DNA of 36,665 bases from Candidatus Rokuibacteriota bacterium (GCA_023249095.1 JAHFDK010000029.1:1-36665); one strand, 5' to 3'. Counted from the first letter of the stretch, positions 23,753-33,299 are shown. Made by a program: numbers and translations. Notes: generated by a model not told the origin, from the letters alone.

Positions 23753-24942
23753 AGCTCTTCGAAGGCGTTCGCGTCTTGGACCTCTCGCGCATGCTCGCGG
23801 GACCGTACGGCTCGATGCTGCTGGCCGACATGGGTGCCGAGGTCATCAAGATCGAAGACCCGGATGGCGGCGATCCGATGCGCATGATGGGGCCGCCGTT
23901 CCTGCCCGATGGAGAGTCGGCGTACTTCCTCGCGATCAACCGGAACAAAAAGTCGCTCGCGCTCGATGTGTCGCGCGACCGAGGCCGTGAGGTCCTGTAC
24001 GACCTCGTCCGGCAGGCGGACGTGGTCTGGGAGAACTTCCGGCCCGGCATCATGGAGCGCCTCGGGCTCGCGTACTCGAAGCTCTGGGCTCTCAATCAGC
24101 GGATCATCGTCTGCTCCATCTCCGCCTACGGGCAGGAGGGGCCGTACCGCGACTGGCCGGCGTTCGACCTCGCCCTCCAGGCCATGGGCGGTGCGATGTC
24201 CGTGACCGGGGATCCCGGTGGGCGCCCGGTCCGCATGGGGCTGCCCATGGCCGACCTCGCCGGCGGGCTGTTCGGCGCCTTTACTGTCGCTGGCACCCTC
24301 TTCCGGCGGGAGCGGACGGGCGAGGGCGCCCACGTCGACCTCTCGCTGCTCGACTGCCAGGTCTCGCTGCTCACGTACATCGCGCAGTACTTCTGGACGA
24401 ACGGGCGAGTCCCGACTCCGCTCGGCTCGGGTCACGCCTCGGTCGTGCCGTACTCGGCGCTCCAGACGCGTGACGGCCATCTGATCGTCGCGATCTTCGC
24501 CGAGAAATTCTGGGGGTTGTTCTGCCGCGCCGTGGACCATCCGGAGTGGGAGCGCGACCTGCGGTTCGCGACCAACCGCGACCGCGTCCTCCACCGCGAC
24601 GTCTTGATGCCGCTGGTCGAGGCCGCCTTCAGAACGCGAACGACCAAGGACTGGCTCGAGCGTCTCCAGACTCTCGGCGTTCCGGCAACACCGATCCTGA
24701 GCGTGGACCGCGTATTGTCGGATCCCCAGGTGTCCCAGCGCGGCATGGTCGTCGAGATGGATCACCCGCTCTACGGCAAGACCCGGACGCTCGGCACGCC
24801 GATCAAGGTTGATGGGGCGATGGGTCTGGAGGTGACACCGGCGCCGCGACTCGGGGAGCACACCGATCAGGTCCTGGCCCGGGTGCTCAAGTACTCGAAC
24901 GTGAAAATTACGGAGCTGCGCGCGACGGGAGCGATCGCGTGA
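23749..24942 (+). CDS. family III CoA-transferase (CaiB/BaiF)
   Basis: Transfers CoA between an acyl-CoA donor and a free carboxylic acid. The 397-residue length is typical. The N-terminal motif GVRVLDLSRMLAGPYGSMLLADMGAEVIKIE is split here as VLDLSRMLAGPY and LLADMGAEVIKIE. The catalytic Asp140 lies in PAFDLALQAMGG, equivalent to Asp169 of formyl-CoA transferase. The interlocked-dimer fold is expected and the protein is cytosolic. The ATG at 23749 overlaps the cytochrome stop (ATGA). It could activate the substrate imported by the nearby transporter. A second, only distantly related member is at 28595. Confidence 0.93.
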   Translation: MKLFEGVRVLDLSRMLAGPYGSMLLADMGAEVIKIEDPDGGDPMRMMGPPFLPDGESAYFLAINRNKKSLALDVSRDRGREVLYDLVRQADVVWENFRPGIMERLGLAYSKLWALNQRIIVCSISAYGQEGPYRDWPAFDLALQAMGGAMSVTGDPGGRPVRMGLPMADLAGGLFGAFTVAGTLFRRERTGEGAHVDLSLLDCQVSLLTYIAQYFWTNGRVPTPLGSGHASVVPYSALQTRDGHLIVAIFAEKFWGLFCRAVDHPEWERDLRFATNRDRVLHRDVLMPLVEAAFRTRTTKDWLERLQTLGVPATPILSVDRVLSDPQVSQRGMVVEMDHPLYGKTRTLGTPIKVDGAMGLEVTPAPRLGEHTDQVLARVLKYSNVKITELRATGAIA

Positions 24943-25000
24943 GGGCTGGGCCAGCCGCAACCCGGCCCGGGGCGGGCCCCCCCGAGTGCGAGGCACGCCG
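24943..25000. repeat. 58-nt intercistronic element, copy 2
   Basis: Same length and register as the spacer at 16995-17052. The potential stem is conserved in place (GGCCC 24964-24968 with GGGCC 24974-24978, or GGGG with CCCC), again followed by GAGGC and the ATG of a gene starting with a Rossmann fold. Confidence 0.5.
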
Positions 25001-26110
25001 ATGGACATAACAGTGCTCGGCGGAGGCAACGGGGGATTCGCGACCGCGGCGGACCTCGCCCTCGCGGGCCACAGGGTGCGCCTCTGGAGCCGGTCACGGC
25101 AGGCGCTCGGGCCGCTGGCCGACGACCCGACGATCTTCCTGGCGGCCGAGGGACGACAGGGCACAGCACGCCTCGCGCGCGCGACGACCGAGCTCGCCGA
25201 GGCCGTTGCCGGCGCCGAGATCGTGATCGCGCCGCTCCCCGCGACGAGCCATGACGACCTGGCCAAGCGCCTCGCGCCGCACGTGGACTCCCGGCAAATC
25301 ATCCTGCTCACGCCGGGCACGCTCGGCACCTACACCATGGCGCGCGCGTTCGCCCGTGCCGGCGCGGCGCTACCCTACGCTCTCGCGGAGACGGGGACGC
25401 TGCCGTATCTCACGCGAAAGACCGGCCCCGCGACAGTGTCGGCGCCGGTGCGCGCCGCGAATCTCCCCCTCGGCGTTTTCCCGGCGTCGCGGACCGAACG
25501 GACGATCGCCCGCCTGGCCGAGCTCTTCCCGTCCGTCCGACCGTGCGCCGACGCGCTGGACGCCGCGCTGACGAACGCGGGGCCGGTGATTCACCCGCCG
25601 CTCGTGCTCTTGAACGCGGGTCCGATCGATGGCGGGCGCTTCGACATTCACGCGGCCGGTACCACGTCGAGCGTCCGCCGCCTGATCGACGCGGTCGACG
25701 CCGAGCGGGTCGTGACCCGGAAGGGCTGGGGATATCCCGCGCCCCACTACGAGCTCGCTACCTACTACGACGAGCCGCGCGCTGCCGAAGGGCTCTATGG
25801 TGCCGGCGCCAGGGCGAAGCTCGTCGCCAGCGGGCTCTGGAGCGAGATTCTCACGTTCGAGCATCGGTACGTGACGGAGGACGTAGCCCTCGGCCTCACG
25901 CTCTTCGAGTCCGCCGGCCGGGCGGCCGGGGTCGAGACGCCAGCGGTCTCGGGGCTCCTGCTGATGTTTCGCGCGCTGCTCGGACGCGAGCTCTCCGGCC
26001 GGGGGCGGGCGCTCGAGCATCTGGGGCTCGGCGACTTCAGTCGGCGTGAGATCCGCGCGTTCCTCCACGAGGGCTGGGAGTCGCCGATGTGGGCGAAGGC
26101 GCTCCGGTGA
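25001..26110 (+). CDS. NAD/NADP octopine/nopaline (opine) dehydrogenase-family protein
   Basis: Oxidoreductase of the opine dehydrogenase superfamily (369 aa), acting on an N-(carboxyalkyl) amino acid or similar secondary amine. The ATG at 25001 begins MDITVLGGGNGGFATA, placing the dinucleotide motif GGGNGG at once; a GTG 15 nt upstream is less likely. The C-terminal domain holds AGPVIHPPLVLLNAG (containing the expected catalytic His region, VIHPP) and GWGYPAPHYELATYYDEP. It lies between a CoA-transferase and a LIV-type receptor; its end overlaps the receptor start (GTGA). Release of an amino acid and an oxo acid from a scavenged opine-like compound is one possible role. Confidence 0.87.
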   Translation: MDITVLGGGNGGFATAADLALAGHRVRLWSRSRQALGPLADDPTIFLAAEGRQGTARLARATTELAEAVAGAEIVIAPLPATSHDDLAKRLAPHVDSRQIILLTPGTLGTYTMARAFARAGAALPYALAETGTLPYLTRKTGPATVSAPVRAANLPLGVFPASRTERTIARLAELFPSVRPCADALDAALTNAGPVIHPPLVLLNAGPIDGGRFDIHAAGTTSSVRRLIDAVDAERVVTRKGWGYPAPHYELATYYDEPRAAEGLYGAGARAKLVASGLWSEILTFEHRYVTEDVALGLTLFESAGRAAGVETPAVSGLLLMFRALLGRELSGRGRALEHLGLGDFSRREIRAFLHEGWESPMWAKALR

Positions 26111-27273
26111 GCCCGATCACCAGGGCGGTCCTCCTTTGCCTTCTGCTGGTCACGCTGAGCGGGCTCCCCGCCGCCGCTCAGCCAGGCGTCGGCGACACGG
26201 AAATCGTGCTCGGCTCGACTTCGTTCGCGGGCCCCCTTGCCTTCACGGGCGAGCAGATCACGAAGTTCGGCCTCGATCTCTACTTTCGGGTCGTCAACCA
26301 GGCCGGCGGGATCCACGGGCGCAAGGTCCGGACCGTCTCCTACGCCGCTGACAGCGACATGCCGCAGGAGGCAGTCGCCAACACCAAAAGGCTCGTCGAG
26401 CAGGACCGGGTTTTCGCCATCATCGTCCCGCAGGGGTCCCGGCCCGTGGCGGCGACGATCGAGTACCTCGAGGCGAACAAGGTGCCGCTCCTGTTCCCGT
26501 ACCAGAGCTCGCCGGTCACGCGCGGCCGGCGCTACGTGTTCCCGGGCATGGCGCTGAGCGACCGCTCCTCGAAGATGATGATCGACTACCTCGCCGGACC
26601 ACGGAAGTACCGAAAGTTCGCGGTGCTCTACCAGGACGACGAGTACGGGACATCGTTCCTCAAGGCGCTCGAGAAGGACCTCGGCAGATTCGGCCGCAAG
26701 CTGGTCGCCGTCCAATCGGTCACGCACGGCGTCCCCGACGTCAGCCCGCAGATTGCCAAGCTCCGCGCCGCGAAGCCGGAAGTGACTCTCCTCGTACTCG
26801 TGCCGGGACCGGCGGTGCAGGCGCTGCGCGAGCGCCGGAAGATCGGCTGGACCGACACGCTCATGGTCTCGACGGGACCGCTCACCGACGAGGGCTACCT
26901 CGCCCTCGCCGGCGACGACGCGGAGGGCGTTGAGGGGCTGTCGCTCTGGCCCGACCCGCTGACCTCCGACCTGCCAGGCGTCAAGCTCTACCGGGAGCAC
27001 ATGCTGAGGAACTTCCCGAAGAACGAGCCCAGCCGGTACTCGCTCGCCGGCTACTTCGGCGCCATGCTCTTCGCGGAGGCTGCCAAGCGCGCCGGGCGGA
27101 ACCTGACGCGCGAGTCGCTCATCGCTGCGCTGGAGTCCATCAAGGGATTCGAGAGTGGCATCCTGCCGCCGCTCACGATCGGCCACGACCACGAAACGCA
27201 GAAGCAGGGGTTCTGGGTGCGCGTCGAGAAAGGACGCTTCAAGCCGCTGACCGACTGGCTCAAGTCCGAGTAG
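26107..27273 (+). CDS. LIV-type ABC transporter substrate-binding protein (first receptor)
   Basis: Periplasmic receptor of the Peripla_BP_6 family (388 aa), which binds branched amino acids, amides, urea or aromatic acids. The GTG at 26107 overlaps the previous stop (GTGA) and places a signal peptide at the N-terminus (ITRAVLLCLLLVTLSGLPAAAQ, cleavage after AAA or AAQ; shown here as its parts RAVLLCLLLVTL and PAAAQ). The mature part shows EIVLGSTSFAGPLA and FAVLYQDDEYGTSFLKALEK, usual for the family. It has no permease or ATPase of its own next to it and may deliver to the LivH-LivMG-LivF system 5 kb downstream. Ligand unknown. Confidence 0.88.
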   Translation: MSPITRAVLLCLLLVTLSGLPAAAQPGVGDTEIVLGSTSFAGPLAFTGEQITKFGLDLYFRVVNQAGGIHGRKVRTVSYAADSDMPQEAVANTKRLVEQDRVFAIIVPQGSRPVAATIEYLEANKVPLLFPYQSSPVTRGRRYVFPGMALSDRSSKMMIDYLAGPRKYRKFAVLYQDDEYGTSFLKALEKDLGRFGRKLVAVQSVTHGVPDVSPQIAKLRAAKPEVTLLVLVPGPAVQALRERRKIGWTDTLMVSTGPLTDEGYLALAGDDAEGVEGLSLWPDPLTSDLPGVKLYREHMLRNFPKNEPSRYSLAGYFGAMLFAEAAKRAGRNLTRESLIAALESIKGFESGILPPLTIGHDHETQKQGFWVRVEKGRFKPLTDWLKSE

Positions 27274-27300
27274 ATCCGGTTGCAGAGCGGCTCCGTGACG

Positions 27301-28572
27301 ATGTGGCAGCCCGAGCTCGAGGCGCTCGCGCGCGAGTCCCTCGAGCGTCTCGTCGTCGAGCGAATGCGCGCAACGCTCGCTCGGGTCCTGGCCGAGCCCG
27401 CCTGGGCGCGACGCCTTCGCGGCGTTCATCCCGGGGATATCATCCGGGTCGAGGACTGGCGGACGCTGCCGTTCCTCACGAAGGAGGAGCTGCGTGACGC
27501 GTACCCCTACGGGCTCGCGTGCGTGCGCGCCGCGGGCTACCACCGGATCCAGATGTCGAGCGGGACGACGGGCAACCCGATCCTGAATCCTTATACCGCC
27601 TCCGACGTGGCGCAATGGGGCGAGGTCATGGCGCGCTGCTACGTCGCCGCGGGCGTCGGCCGGGACGACGTCGTCCAGATCACGCCCTCGTTCGGCCTTT
27701 TCACCGGAGGCTTCGGCTTCCACTACGGCGCCGAGCGGCTTGGCGCGATGGTGATCCCGACAGGGGCCGGACGCACGACCCTGCAGCTCAAGCTCATGCG
27801 CGATCTCAGGGCGACCGTCGTCGCCGCGATCGCGACCTACCCGTTGCGAGTGATCGAGGCGGCGCGCCAGGAGCAATTCGACCTCGCATCCCTGTCGCTC
27901 CGCGTCGGCATTCTCGGCTCGGAGATGTGGTCGGACGAGTTGCGGGCGCGTATCGAGAAGGAGCTCCGCATCCGCACCTTCGACATCATCGGCATGACCG
28001 AGACCGGCGGGCCGGGGCTCGGCATCGACTGCGCCGCACGCCGCGGCATCCACGTGTGGGAAGACCACTATCACCCCGAGATCGTCGACCCGGCGAGCGG
28101 CACGGTCGTGCCGGACGGCACGGAGGGCGAGCTGGTGGTCTCGACGCTGACGCGGGAAGGCCTGCCGCTGGTCCGCTATCGGACCCACGACCTGACGCGT
28201 GTGGTCTCGCGCGCGCGGTGCGACTGCGGACGGACCTCGCTCCGCATCGACCGGCTGCGCGGACGTGTCGACGACATGGTGATCTACAAAGGGGTGAACT
28301 TCTACCCGCGCCAGATCGAGATGACGCTCCTGCGCCACTCCGGCGTGAGCCACGAGTACCAGATCGTGCTCGACTCGGAGGGCGGTGGCGAGCGAATGAC
28401 GATCCGCGTTGAGGCGGAGCCGGGCTGCGATCCGGCGGTCGCGACCCGGATTCGGCGCGAGCTGTACGATTTGCTCTCGCTGAGCCCGGAGGTGCGCCTC
28501 TGCACGCACGGCGAGATCGAGCGGCCGCAGGGCAAGGCGGTACGTGTCGTCGATCGTCGGCCGCGGCGGTGA
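27301..28572 (+). CDS. phenylacetate-CoA ligase-like AMP-forming ligase
   Basis: ATP- and CoA-dependent activation of a carboxylic acid via an acyl-adenylate, in the PaaK subgroup of the ANL superfamily. The 423 residues match PaaK. The ATP-binding loop is MSSGTTGNPI. The A5-like motif is GMTETGGPG and the A7-like segment VRYRTHDLTRV. A C-terminal domain follows with MVIYKGVNFYPRQIE. A cysteine trio (RARCDCGRTS) sits where many PaaK proteins carry Cys pairs. The ATG at 27301 is preferred; GTG at 27295 is also in frame and the ribosome site is weak. It likely makes a first CoA ester in the pathway; phenylacetate itself is not proven. Confidence 0.9.
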   Translation: MWQPELEALARESLERLVVERMRATLARVLAEPAWARRLRGVHPGDIIRVEDWRTLPFLTKEELRDAYPYGLACVRAAGYHRIQMSSGTTGNPILNPYTASDVAQWGEVMARCYVAAGVGRDDVVQITPSFGLFTGGFGFHYGAERLGAMVIPTGAGRTTLQLKLMRDLRATVVAAIATYPLRVIEAARQEQFDLASLSLRVGILGSEMWSDELRARIEKELRIRTFDIIGMTETGGPGLGIDCAARRGIHVWEDHYHPEIVDPASGTVVPDGTEGELVVSTLTREGLPLVRYRTHDLTRVVSRARCDCGRTSLRIDRLRGRVDDMVIYKGVNFYPRQIEMTLLRHSGVSHEYQIVLDSEGGGERMTIRVEAEPGCDPAVATRIRRELYDLLSLSPEVRLCTHGEIERPQGKAVRVVDRRPRR

Positions 28573-28594
28573 GCCGGGTCCGCGGGCACCGCTG

Positions 28595-29773
28595 ATGGCG
28601 CGCGGGCTCCTGGCAGGCGTCACCGTGCTCAGTCTCGAGCAGGCCACGACCCTCCCGTTCTTGACCTATCGACTCGCGTGCGACGGCGCCCGCGTGATCC
28701 GTGTCGAGAACGCCGAGCGTCCGGATCCCAACCGGTTCGTCGGCCACGACGTGCTCGGCGAGCCGGCGATGCGCAGCTACTTCCTGCCGAACAACTGCGG
28801 CAAGGAAGCGATCACCCTCAACCTCGGTCATCCCGACGGCCAGGCGCTCCTGCGTGCCCTGATCGCGAAGCTCGGCGTGGACGTGTTCGCCTGCAATCAG
28901 CGGACGCGGAGCTACGCCCGCCTTGGGATCGAGCCCCAGCGTCTCCTCGCCGTGAAGTCAGACCTGATCTGGCTCGGCATCACCGGGTTCGGTCCGGACC
29001 ACGACGAAGCGGCCTACGATCCCGTTCTCCAGGCGCGCGCCGGCTTCATGGAGCTGACGGGTGACGCCGGGGGACCGCCCACGGTCTTCGGCCTGCCGAT
29101 GGTCGACCTGGGGGCCGCCGAGCACGGCTATAGCGAGGTCGTGAAGGCTCTCTACCGCCGCGCGACGACGGGCGAGGGCGCGCGCATCGACGTATCGATG
29201 CTGCGCAGCGCGGTGTCGTGGATGGTCGCGCCCATCGCGCTCTCCTCGAGCCTCGGCGAGCGTGTCGCGCGAAAGGGCAATCGCCATCAGTTCTTCGCGC
29301 CGGTCGCCGTCCATCGGACACGCGACGGCCACGTGTACCTGGCGGTGGGTAACGACCAGCAGTGGGCGGCACTGACGGCCCTCCCGCGCTTCGCCGGGCT
29401 GGGTCGGCCCGAGTACGCGGCCAACGCCGGCCGCATCGCCGATGTCGACGGGCTGGATCGCGCGCTGGCCGACTGCTTTGCGGATCTCGGCACCGGCGAG
29501 GCGCTCGAATCGCTCCGCCGTGCCGGCGTCCCGGTGTCCCGTGTCAGCACGCTCGCCGACGTCGTGGCCGATCCGCTCGTCGCCGAGCGGCTCATGCAGG
29601 TCACGGATCCACGATCCGGCCTCCGCATCGCGCTGCCGGCCCCACCGGTCGGCGAGCCGCCGGCGCTGAGCTTTCCGCCCCGGCTCGGCGAGCACAATGA
29701 GAAGATCTACGGCGAAGCACTCGGCCTGGCGCCCGAACGGTTGGCTGAGCTGCGGCGACGGCAGATCGTCTGA
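28595..29773 (+). CDS. family III CoA-transferase (CaiB/BaiF), second copy
   Basis: CoA-transferase of 392 residues, divergent from the one at 23749. It has the N-terminal [20 protein letters not shown] and a catalytic Asp142 in [12 protein letters not shown]. The ATG at 28595 is preferred because it begins right at the family domain; an upstream ATG at 28544 overlaps the ligase gene and adds a Gly/Pro-rich tail. The QATTLPF variant replaces the common LAGPF, seen in racemase-like or mesaconyl/itaconyl-type branches, so the acceptor may differ from that of the first copy. Following gene: acyl-CoA dehydrogenase, 13 nt later. Confidence 0.9.
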   Translation: MARGLLAGVTVLSLEQATTLPFLTYRLACDGARVIRVENAERPDPNRFVGHDVLGEPAMRSYFLPNNCGKEAITLNLGHPDGQALLRALIAKLGVDVFACNQRTRSYARLGIEPQRLLAVKSDLIWLGITGFGPDHDEAAYDPVLQARAGFMELTGDAGGPPTVFGLPMVDLGAAEHGYSEVVKALYRRATTGEGARIDVSMLRSAVSWMVAPIALSSSLGERVARKGNRHQFFAPVAVHRTRDGHVYLAVGNDQQWAALTALPRFAGLGRPEYAANAGRIADVDGLDRALADCFADLGTGEALESLRRAGVPVSRVSTLADVVADPLVAERLMQVTDPRSGLRIALPAPPVGEPPALSFPPRLGEHNEKIYGEALGLAPERLAELRRRQIV

Positions 29774-29786
29774 GGGGGGACCATAC

Positions 29787-30941
29787 ATGAACGACGTCTT
29801 CTACCTCACCGAAGAGCAACGCATGATCCGCGACCTGGCGCGCAAAGTCGCCCGGGACCGGATCGCGCCGAACGCCGCGCACTACGACGAGACCGAGAGC
29901 TACCCGACGGAGTCGATGCAGGCGCTCGTCGACTCCGGCCTCTTCGGTGTCTGGGTACCGGAGGAGTACGGCGGGACGAACATGGGCTGTCTCGCGCTCG
30001 CCCTGGTCGCCGAGGAGCTCGGGTGGGCGTGCGCGGGGACGACCACGAACTTCGGTGCGCACCCGCTCGGCGGCCTGCCGATCCTCCTGGCCGGCACCGC
30101 AGAGCAGAAGAAGAAGTACTTGCCCCGTCTCGCGGCCGGCGTGTTCATGGCGGCCTACTCGCTCTCGGAGCCCGGCTCCGGCTCGGACGCCGCGAGCCTG
30201 CGGACCACGGCGGTCCGCAAGGGCGATCACTACGTCCTGAACGGCTCGAAGCAGTGGTGCTCGCATGGCGACCACGCGGACGTCATCACCGTCTTCGCGA
30301 CCGTCGATCCGGGCAAGCGCGCCAAGGGCATCACCGCCTTTCTCATCGAGAAGGGCGTGCCGGGCTTCGCCGTCGGCAAGAAGGAAAGGAAGATGGGGAT
30401 CCGCTGCTCGCCCACGGTGGCGCTCCACTTCACGGACTGCGCCGTCCCGATCGAGCAGCGGCTCGGCGAGGAGGGCGAGGGATTCAAGATCGCCATGCAG
30501 ACGCTCGACATGACGCGGCCGATGACGGGCGCGATGGCGGTCGGCATCGGCCAGGCGGCGCTCGACGCCGCCACGGCGTACGCGAAGGAGCGGCAGCAGT
30601 TCGGCCAGCCGATCGCCGCGTTCCAGGGCATCCAGTTCATGCTGGCGGACATGGCGATGCAGGTGCACGCCGGGCGTCTCATGGTCCACCACGCCGCGCG
30701 CCAGGTCGACGCGGGCATGCGGGGCAACACCTACGAAGCGTCGATGGCGAAGTGCTGGGCGGGCGATGCCGCCATGAAGGTCGCCACGGACGCAGTCCAG
30801 ATCTTCGGGGGCTACGGCTACACCCGTGAGTTTCCGGTGGAGCGCTACATGCGCGACGCGAAGATCATGCAGATCTACGAGGGCACGAACCAGATCCAGC
30901 GCATGATCATCGCCAAAGAGCTCCTGGGAGGAGGCTCGTGA
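29787..30941 (+). CDS. acyl-CoA dehydrogenase, paralogue of the one at 7583
   Basis: FAD-dependent acyl-CoA dehydrogenase of 384 residues with all standard parts: [32 protein letters not shown], and [17 protein letters not shown] with catalytic Glu365. It aligns with the 7583 product end to end with few gaps; residue 365 is the catalytic Glu in both. The start at 29787 follows GAGGGGGGA by 5-6 nt. Its last base is the first base of the receptor ATG (TGATG). Position between CoA-transferase and LIV importer implies that it acts on the imported and activated compound. Confidence 0.94.
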   Translation: MNDVFYLTEEQRMIRDLARKVARDRIAPNAAHYDETESYPTESMQALVDSGLFGVWVPEEYGGTNMGCLALALVAEELGWACAGTTTNFGAHPLGGLPILLAGTAEQKKKYLPRLAAGVFMAAYSLSEPGSGSDAASLRTTAVRKGDHYVLNGSKQWCSHGDHADVITVFATVDPGKRAKGITAFLIEKGVPGFAVGKKERKMGIRCSPTVALHFTDCAVPIEQRLGEEGEGFKIAMQTLDMTRPMTGAMAVGIGQAALDAATAYAKERQQFGQPIAAFQGIQFMLADMAMQVHAGRLMVHHAARQVDAGMRGNTYEASMAKCWAGDAAMKVATDAVQIFGGYGYTREFPVERYMRDAKIMQIYEGTNQIQRMIIAKELLGGGS

Positions 30942-32209
30942 TGACGAAGCATCGACTGACGCGGCGGACGTTTCTCAAGGCGACCGCCGCCGGCGCAACC
31001 GTCGCCGGATTTCCGCTGCCGCTCCGCGCGCAGCCGAAGACGTTCAAGATCGGCGTCATTCATCCCGTCACGGGCGCGCTCGCTGAACCCGGGCAGGCCT
31101 GCCGCCTGGGCGCCCAGATGGCCGCCGATGCAATCAACGCGGCGGGCGGCATCAAGTCGAAGGGCGGCATCAAGCTCCAGCTGATCGTCGGTGACACGCA
31201 GACCAAGCCCGAGAACGGCCGCGTCGAGGCCGAGCGTGTCGTGAACCGGGGTACCCGGATGCTGATGGGGTCGTTCGACTCGGGATCGACCAACGCGATG
31301 GCGTCCCTCGCCCAGCAGCGGCGTGTGCCGCTCCTGATCGACATCGCCGCCGCCGACCCCATCACCGCGAACGTCGCGAAGTCGGTCAAGGATGGCCAGC
31401 AGAAGGTCCAGTACGTCTACCGAAACTTTCCCACCGGCTCGAGCTTCGGCCGCAAGGCCGTCCAGTACTTCAACGAGATCTTCAAGGAAGCGAACGCGTC
31501 GCCCAAGCGGGTCGTCCTCATGTACTGCAACGACCTCTTCGGCCAGAATCAGGCGCGGGGGTTCCAGGCGGCCCACAAGGCGGCCAACCCTTCGTGGGAG
31601 ATCGTCGAGGCCATCCCGTGGCCGGAGCCGCCGTCCGACCTCTCGACGGAGGTCTCGAAGGCGAAGGCCGCGAAGCCCGACGTGATCGCGCCGATCACCC
31701 GCCCGGCGTCCGCTCTGCTGCTCTTCCCCGAGATCCGTAAGCAGCGGATCGAGTTGATGGGGATCGTCGGCCCCGGCAGCCCCGGGCTCTACGAGGCGGG
31801 CCAGCTGGCCGCGCTCAAGGAAGATCTCGAGTACGTGCTGACGAGCGTGCCGTGGGCGAACTTCAAGAACCCGAAGACCAACGCCGTGGCCGAGGAGTAC
31901 CGGAAGCGCTCGGGCGGCAAGACGTTCGACACTAACTCGGGCTACTCGTACGACGGCATGTTCGTCATCGCCGACATTCTCGAGCGCGCGGTGAGCCTCG
32001 AGGATCCCGACGCGATCGTCGACGCGATGAAGACGACGAACTTCAGCGGCGGGCTCATGCAGTACGCGGGGCCGGTCGTCTTCAACGAGCTCGGCGACAA
32101 CCCCAATGCAATCTCGACGATGATCCAGATCCTGAGCCAGAAGCCCGTCGCCGTCTGGCCCAAAGAGGCTGCGCTGCAGAAGCTCGTCTTCCCGCGCCCG
32201 AAGGCCTAG
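30941..32209 (+). CDS. LIV-type ABC transporter substrate-binding protein with Tat signal
   Basis: Periplasmic receptor (422 aa) of the Peripla_BP_6 family. The N-terminus has a twin-arginine signal, TRRTFLKATAAG, followed by a hydrophobic stretch and LRAQ cleavage region, so the protein may be exported folded. GGGAGGAGG lies 6 nt before the ATG at 30941; a GTG 3 nt earlier is less well spaced. The mature N-terminus FKIGVIHPVTGALAEPGQ is typical. It lies directly upstream of livH and is the cognate receptor of the importer. The set may carry amides, aromatic acids or dicarboxylates as well as amino acids. Confidence 0.92.
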   Translation: MTKHRLTRRTFLKATAAGATVAGFPLPLRAQPKTFKIGVIHPVTGALAEPGQACRLGAQMAADAINAAGGIKSKGGIKLQLIVGDTQTKPENGRVEAERVVNRGTRMLMGSFDSGSTNAMASLAQQRRVPLLIDIAAADPITANVAKSVKDGQQKVQYVYRNFPTGSSFGRKAVQYFNEIFKEANASPKRVVLMYCNDLFGQNQARGFQAAHKAANPSWEIVEAIPWPEPPSDLSTEVSKAKAAKPDVIAPITRPASALLLFPEIRKQRIELMGIVGPGSPGLYEAGQLAALKEDLEYVLTSVPWANFKNPKTNAVAEEYRKRSGGKTFDTNSGYSYDGMFVIADILERAVSLEDPDAIVDAMKTTNFSGGLMQYAGPVVFNELGDNPNAISTMIQILSQKPVAVWPKEAALQKLVFPRPKA

Positions 32210-32215
32210 GACAAC

Positions 32216-32408
32216 CGCTGGCGGCGAGAGCGGGTCCGGTGGGGCGGGCGTGGTGCCGAGCGGGGTCGCTCGACCACGCGGCACGCGTCCGCTGCTCCGG
32301 TGCGGCTGAGCTCCACCCGGGCGCTCAGCTCCCGTCGTCGCGGGTCGGGAACGGGTCTCGTCGACCCCGCCCGGCACCACGACCGCCCCACCGGACCCAC
32401 GCTGGCGG
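32216..32408. repeat. long imperfect inverted repeat with flanking direct repeats
   Basis: Arms 32230-32268 and 32362-32400 are complementary at 36 of 39 positions. The 93-nt interior holds further small stems (CTGAGC with GCTCAG; GCGG with CCGC). CGCTGGCGG occurs as a direct repeat at 32216-32224 and 32400-32408. The structure fills the 217-nt spacer between the receptor and livH genes; nothing else is coded there. It could be a small non-autonomous mobile element or a transcript-processing/attenuation structure that lowers permease expression relative to the receptor. Confidence 0.75.
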
Positions 32409-32426
32409 TCCTCGGTCGGAGTCTCC

Positions 32427-33299
32427 GTGGACGTGACGCTCGTTCTGCAGGGATTGTTGAGCGGCCTGCTGTTCGGTGGGGTCTACAGCCTGATGGCCGT
32501 CGGCCTCACGCTGATTTTCGGCGTGATGCGCGTCGTGAACTTCGCCCACGGCGACATGATGGTCTGGGGCATGTACCTCTCGTACCTGCTCGCCACGCGC
32601 GCGGGGATCGATCCCTACCTGAGTTTCGTCGTCAGCGCCGCCGCGCTGTTCGCGCTCGGCCTCCTCGTGCAGCGTGGACTCGTCGACCGGGTCATCGACG
32701 CACCCCACGAGATGCAGATTCTCCTGATGCTCGGGGTCGCGCTCGTGCTCGAGAACCTGGCGCTCGTCGCGTTCGGCCCTGAGCCGACGCGGGTGCGGTC
32801 GCCCCTCGGGGCCGCGACGCTGTGGCTCGGGCCCGTCTTCGTGGACCTCGCCCGGCTCGTGACATTCGTGGTGGCGGTCCTGCTCACCGTCGCACTCTCT
32901 CTGTTCCTCTACCGGACCGACCTCGGTCGGACGATCCGGGCCGCGGCCGACAACACCTACGGCGCGCTCGTGATCGGCATCGATGTGCGACGCGTCTACG
33001 CGGTGGCGTTCGGCGTGGGCGCAGCCTGCGTGGGCGCCGCGGGCGCCCTGGTCTCCTCGATCCTCCCGTTTCAACCGCCGACCGGACTCTCGCTGTCGGT
33101 GACCTCGTTCAACATCGTGATCATCGGCGGGATGGGCAGCCTCCTCGGCGCGTTCATCGGAGGCCTGCTCGTGTCGGTGGCCGAGTCGCTCGGCGCCGTG
33201 TTCCTCAAGCCATCGCTCAAGGAGCTGGTGAGCTTCTCGCTGCTCATCGTGATCCTCCTCTTCCGGCCGGCCGGTCTCTTCGGCAAGCGGACGTCATGA
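32427..33299 (+). CDS. livH: LIV-type ABC permease LivH
   Basis: Inner-membrane permease (290 aa) of the branched-chain amino acid/amide importer family. The N-terminus reads LLSGLLFGGVYSLMAVGLTL, followed by GVMRVVNFAHGDMM, the family signature. The cytoplasmic coupling loop is GIDVRRVYAVAFGVG. About eight hydrophobic segments can be counted. The start is GTG, preceded by CGGAG. The stop overlaps the livM-livG start (ATGA). It pairs with the LivM half of the next protein. Confidence 0.94.
   Translation: MDVTLVLQGLLSGLLFGGVYSLMAVGLTLIFGVMRVVNFAHGDMMVWGMYLSYLLATRAGIDPYLSFVVSAAALFALGLLVQRGLVDRVIDAPHEMQILLMLGVALVLENLALVAFGPEPTRVRSPLGAATLWLGPVFVDLARLVTFVVAVLLTVALSLFLYRTDLGRTIRAAADNTYGALVIGIDVRRVYAVAFGVGAACVGAAGALVSSILPFQPPTGLSLSVTSFNIVIIGGMGSLLGAFIGGLLVSVAESLGAVFLKPSLKELVSFSLLIVILLFRPAGLFGKRTS

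Noticed and set aside
22459..28647. Very long open frames on the minus strand (about 950 codons each at 22459-25329 and 25795-28647)
   Set aside because: They lie opposite well-identified genes, are rich in Arg, Asp, His and Pro as expected from antisense reading of GC-rich codons, and show no family motif.
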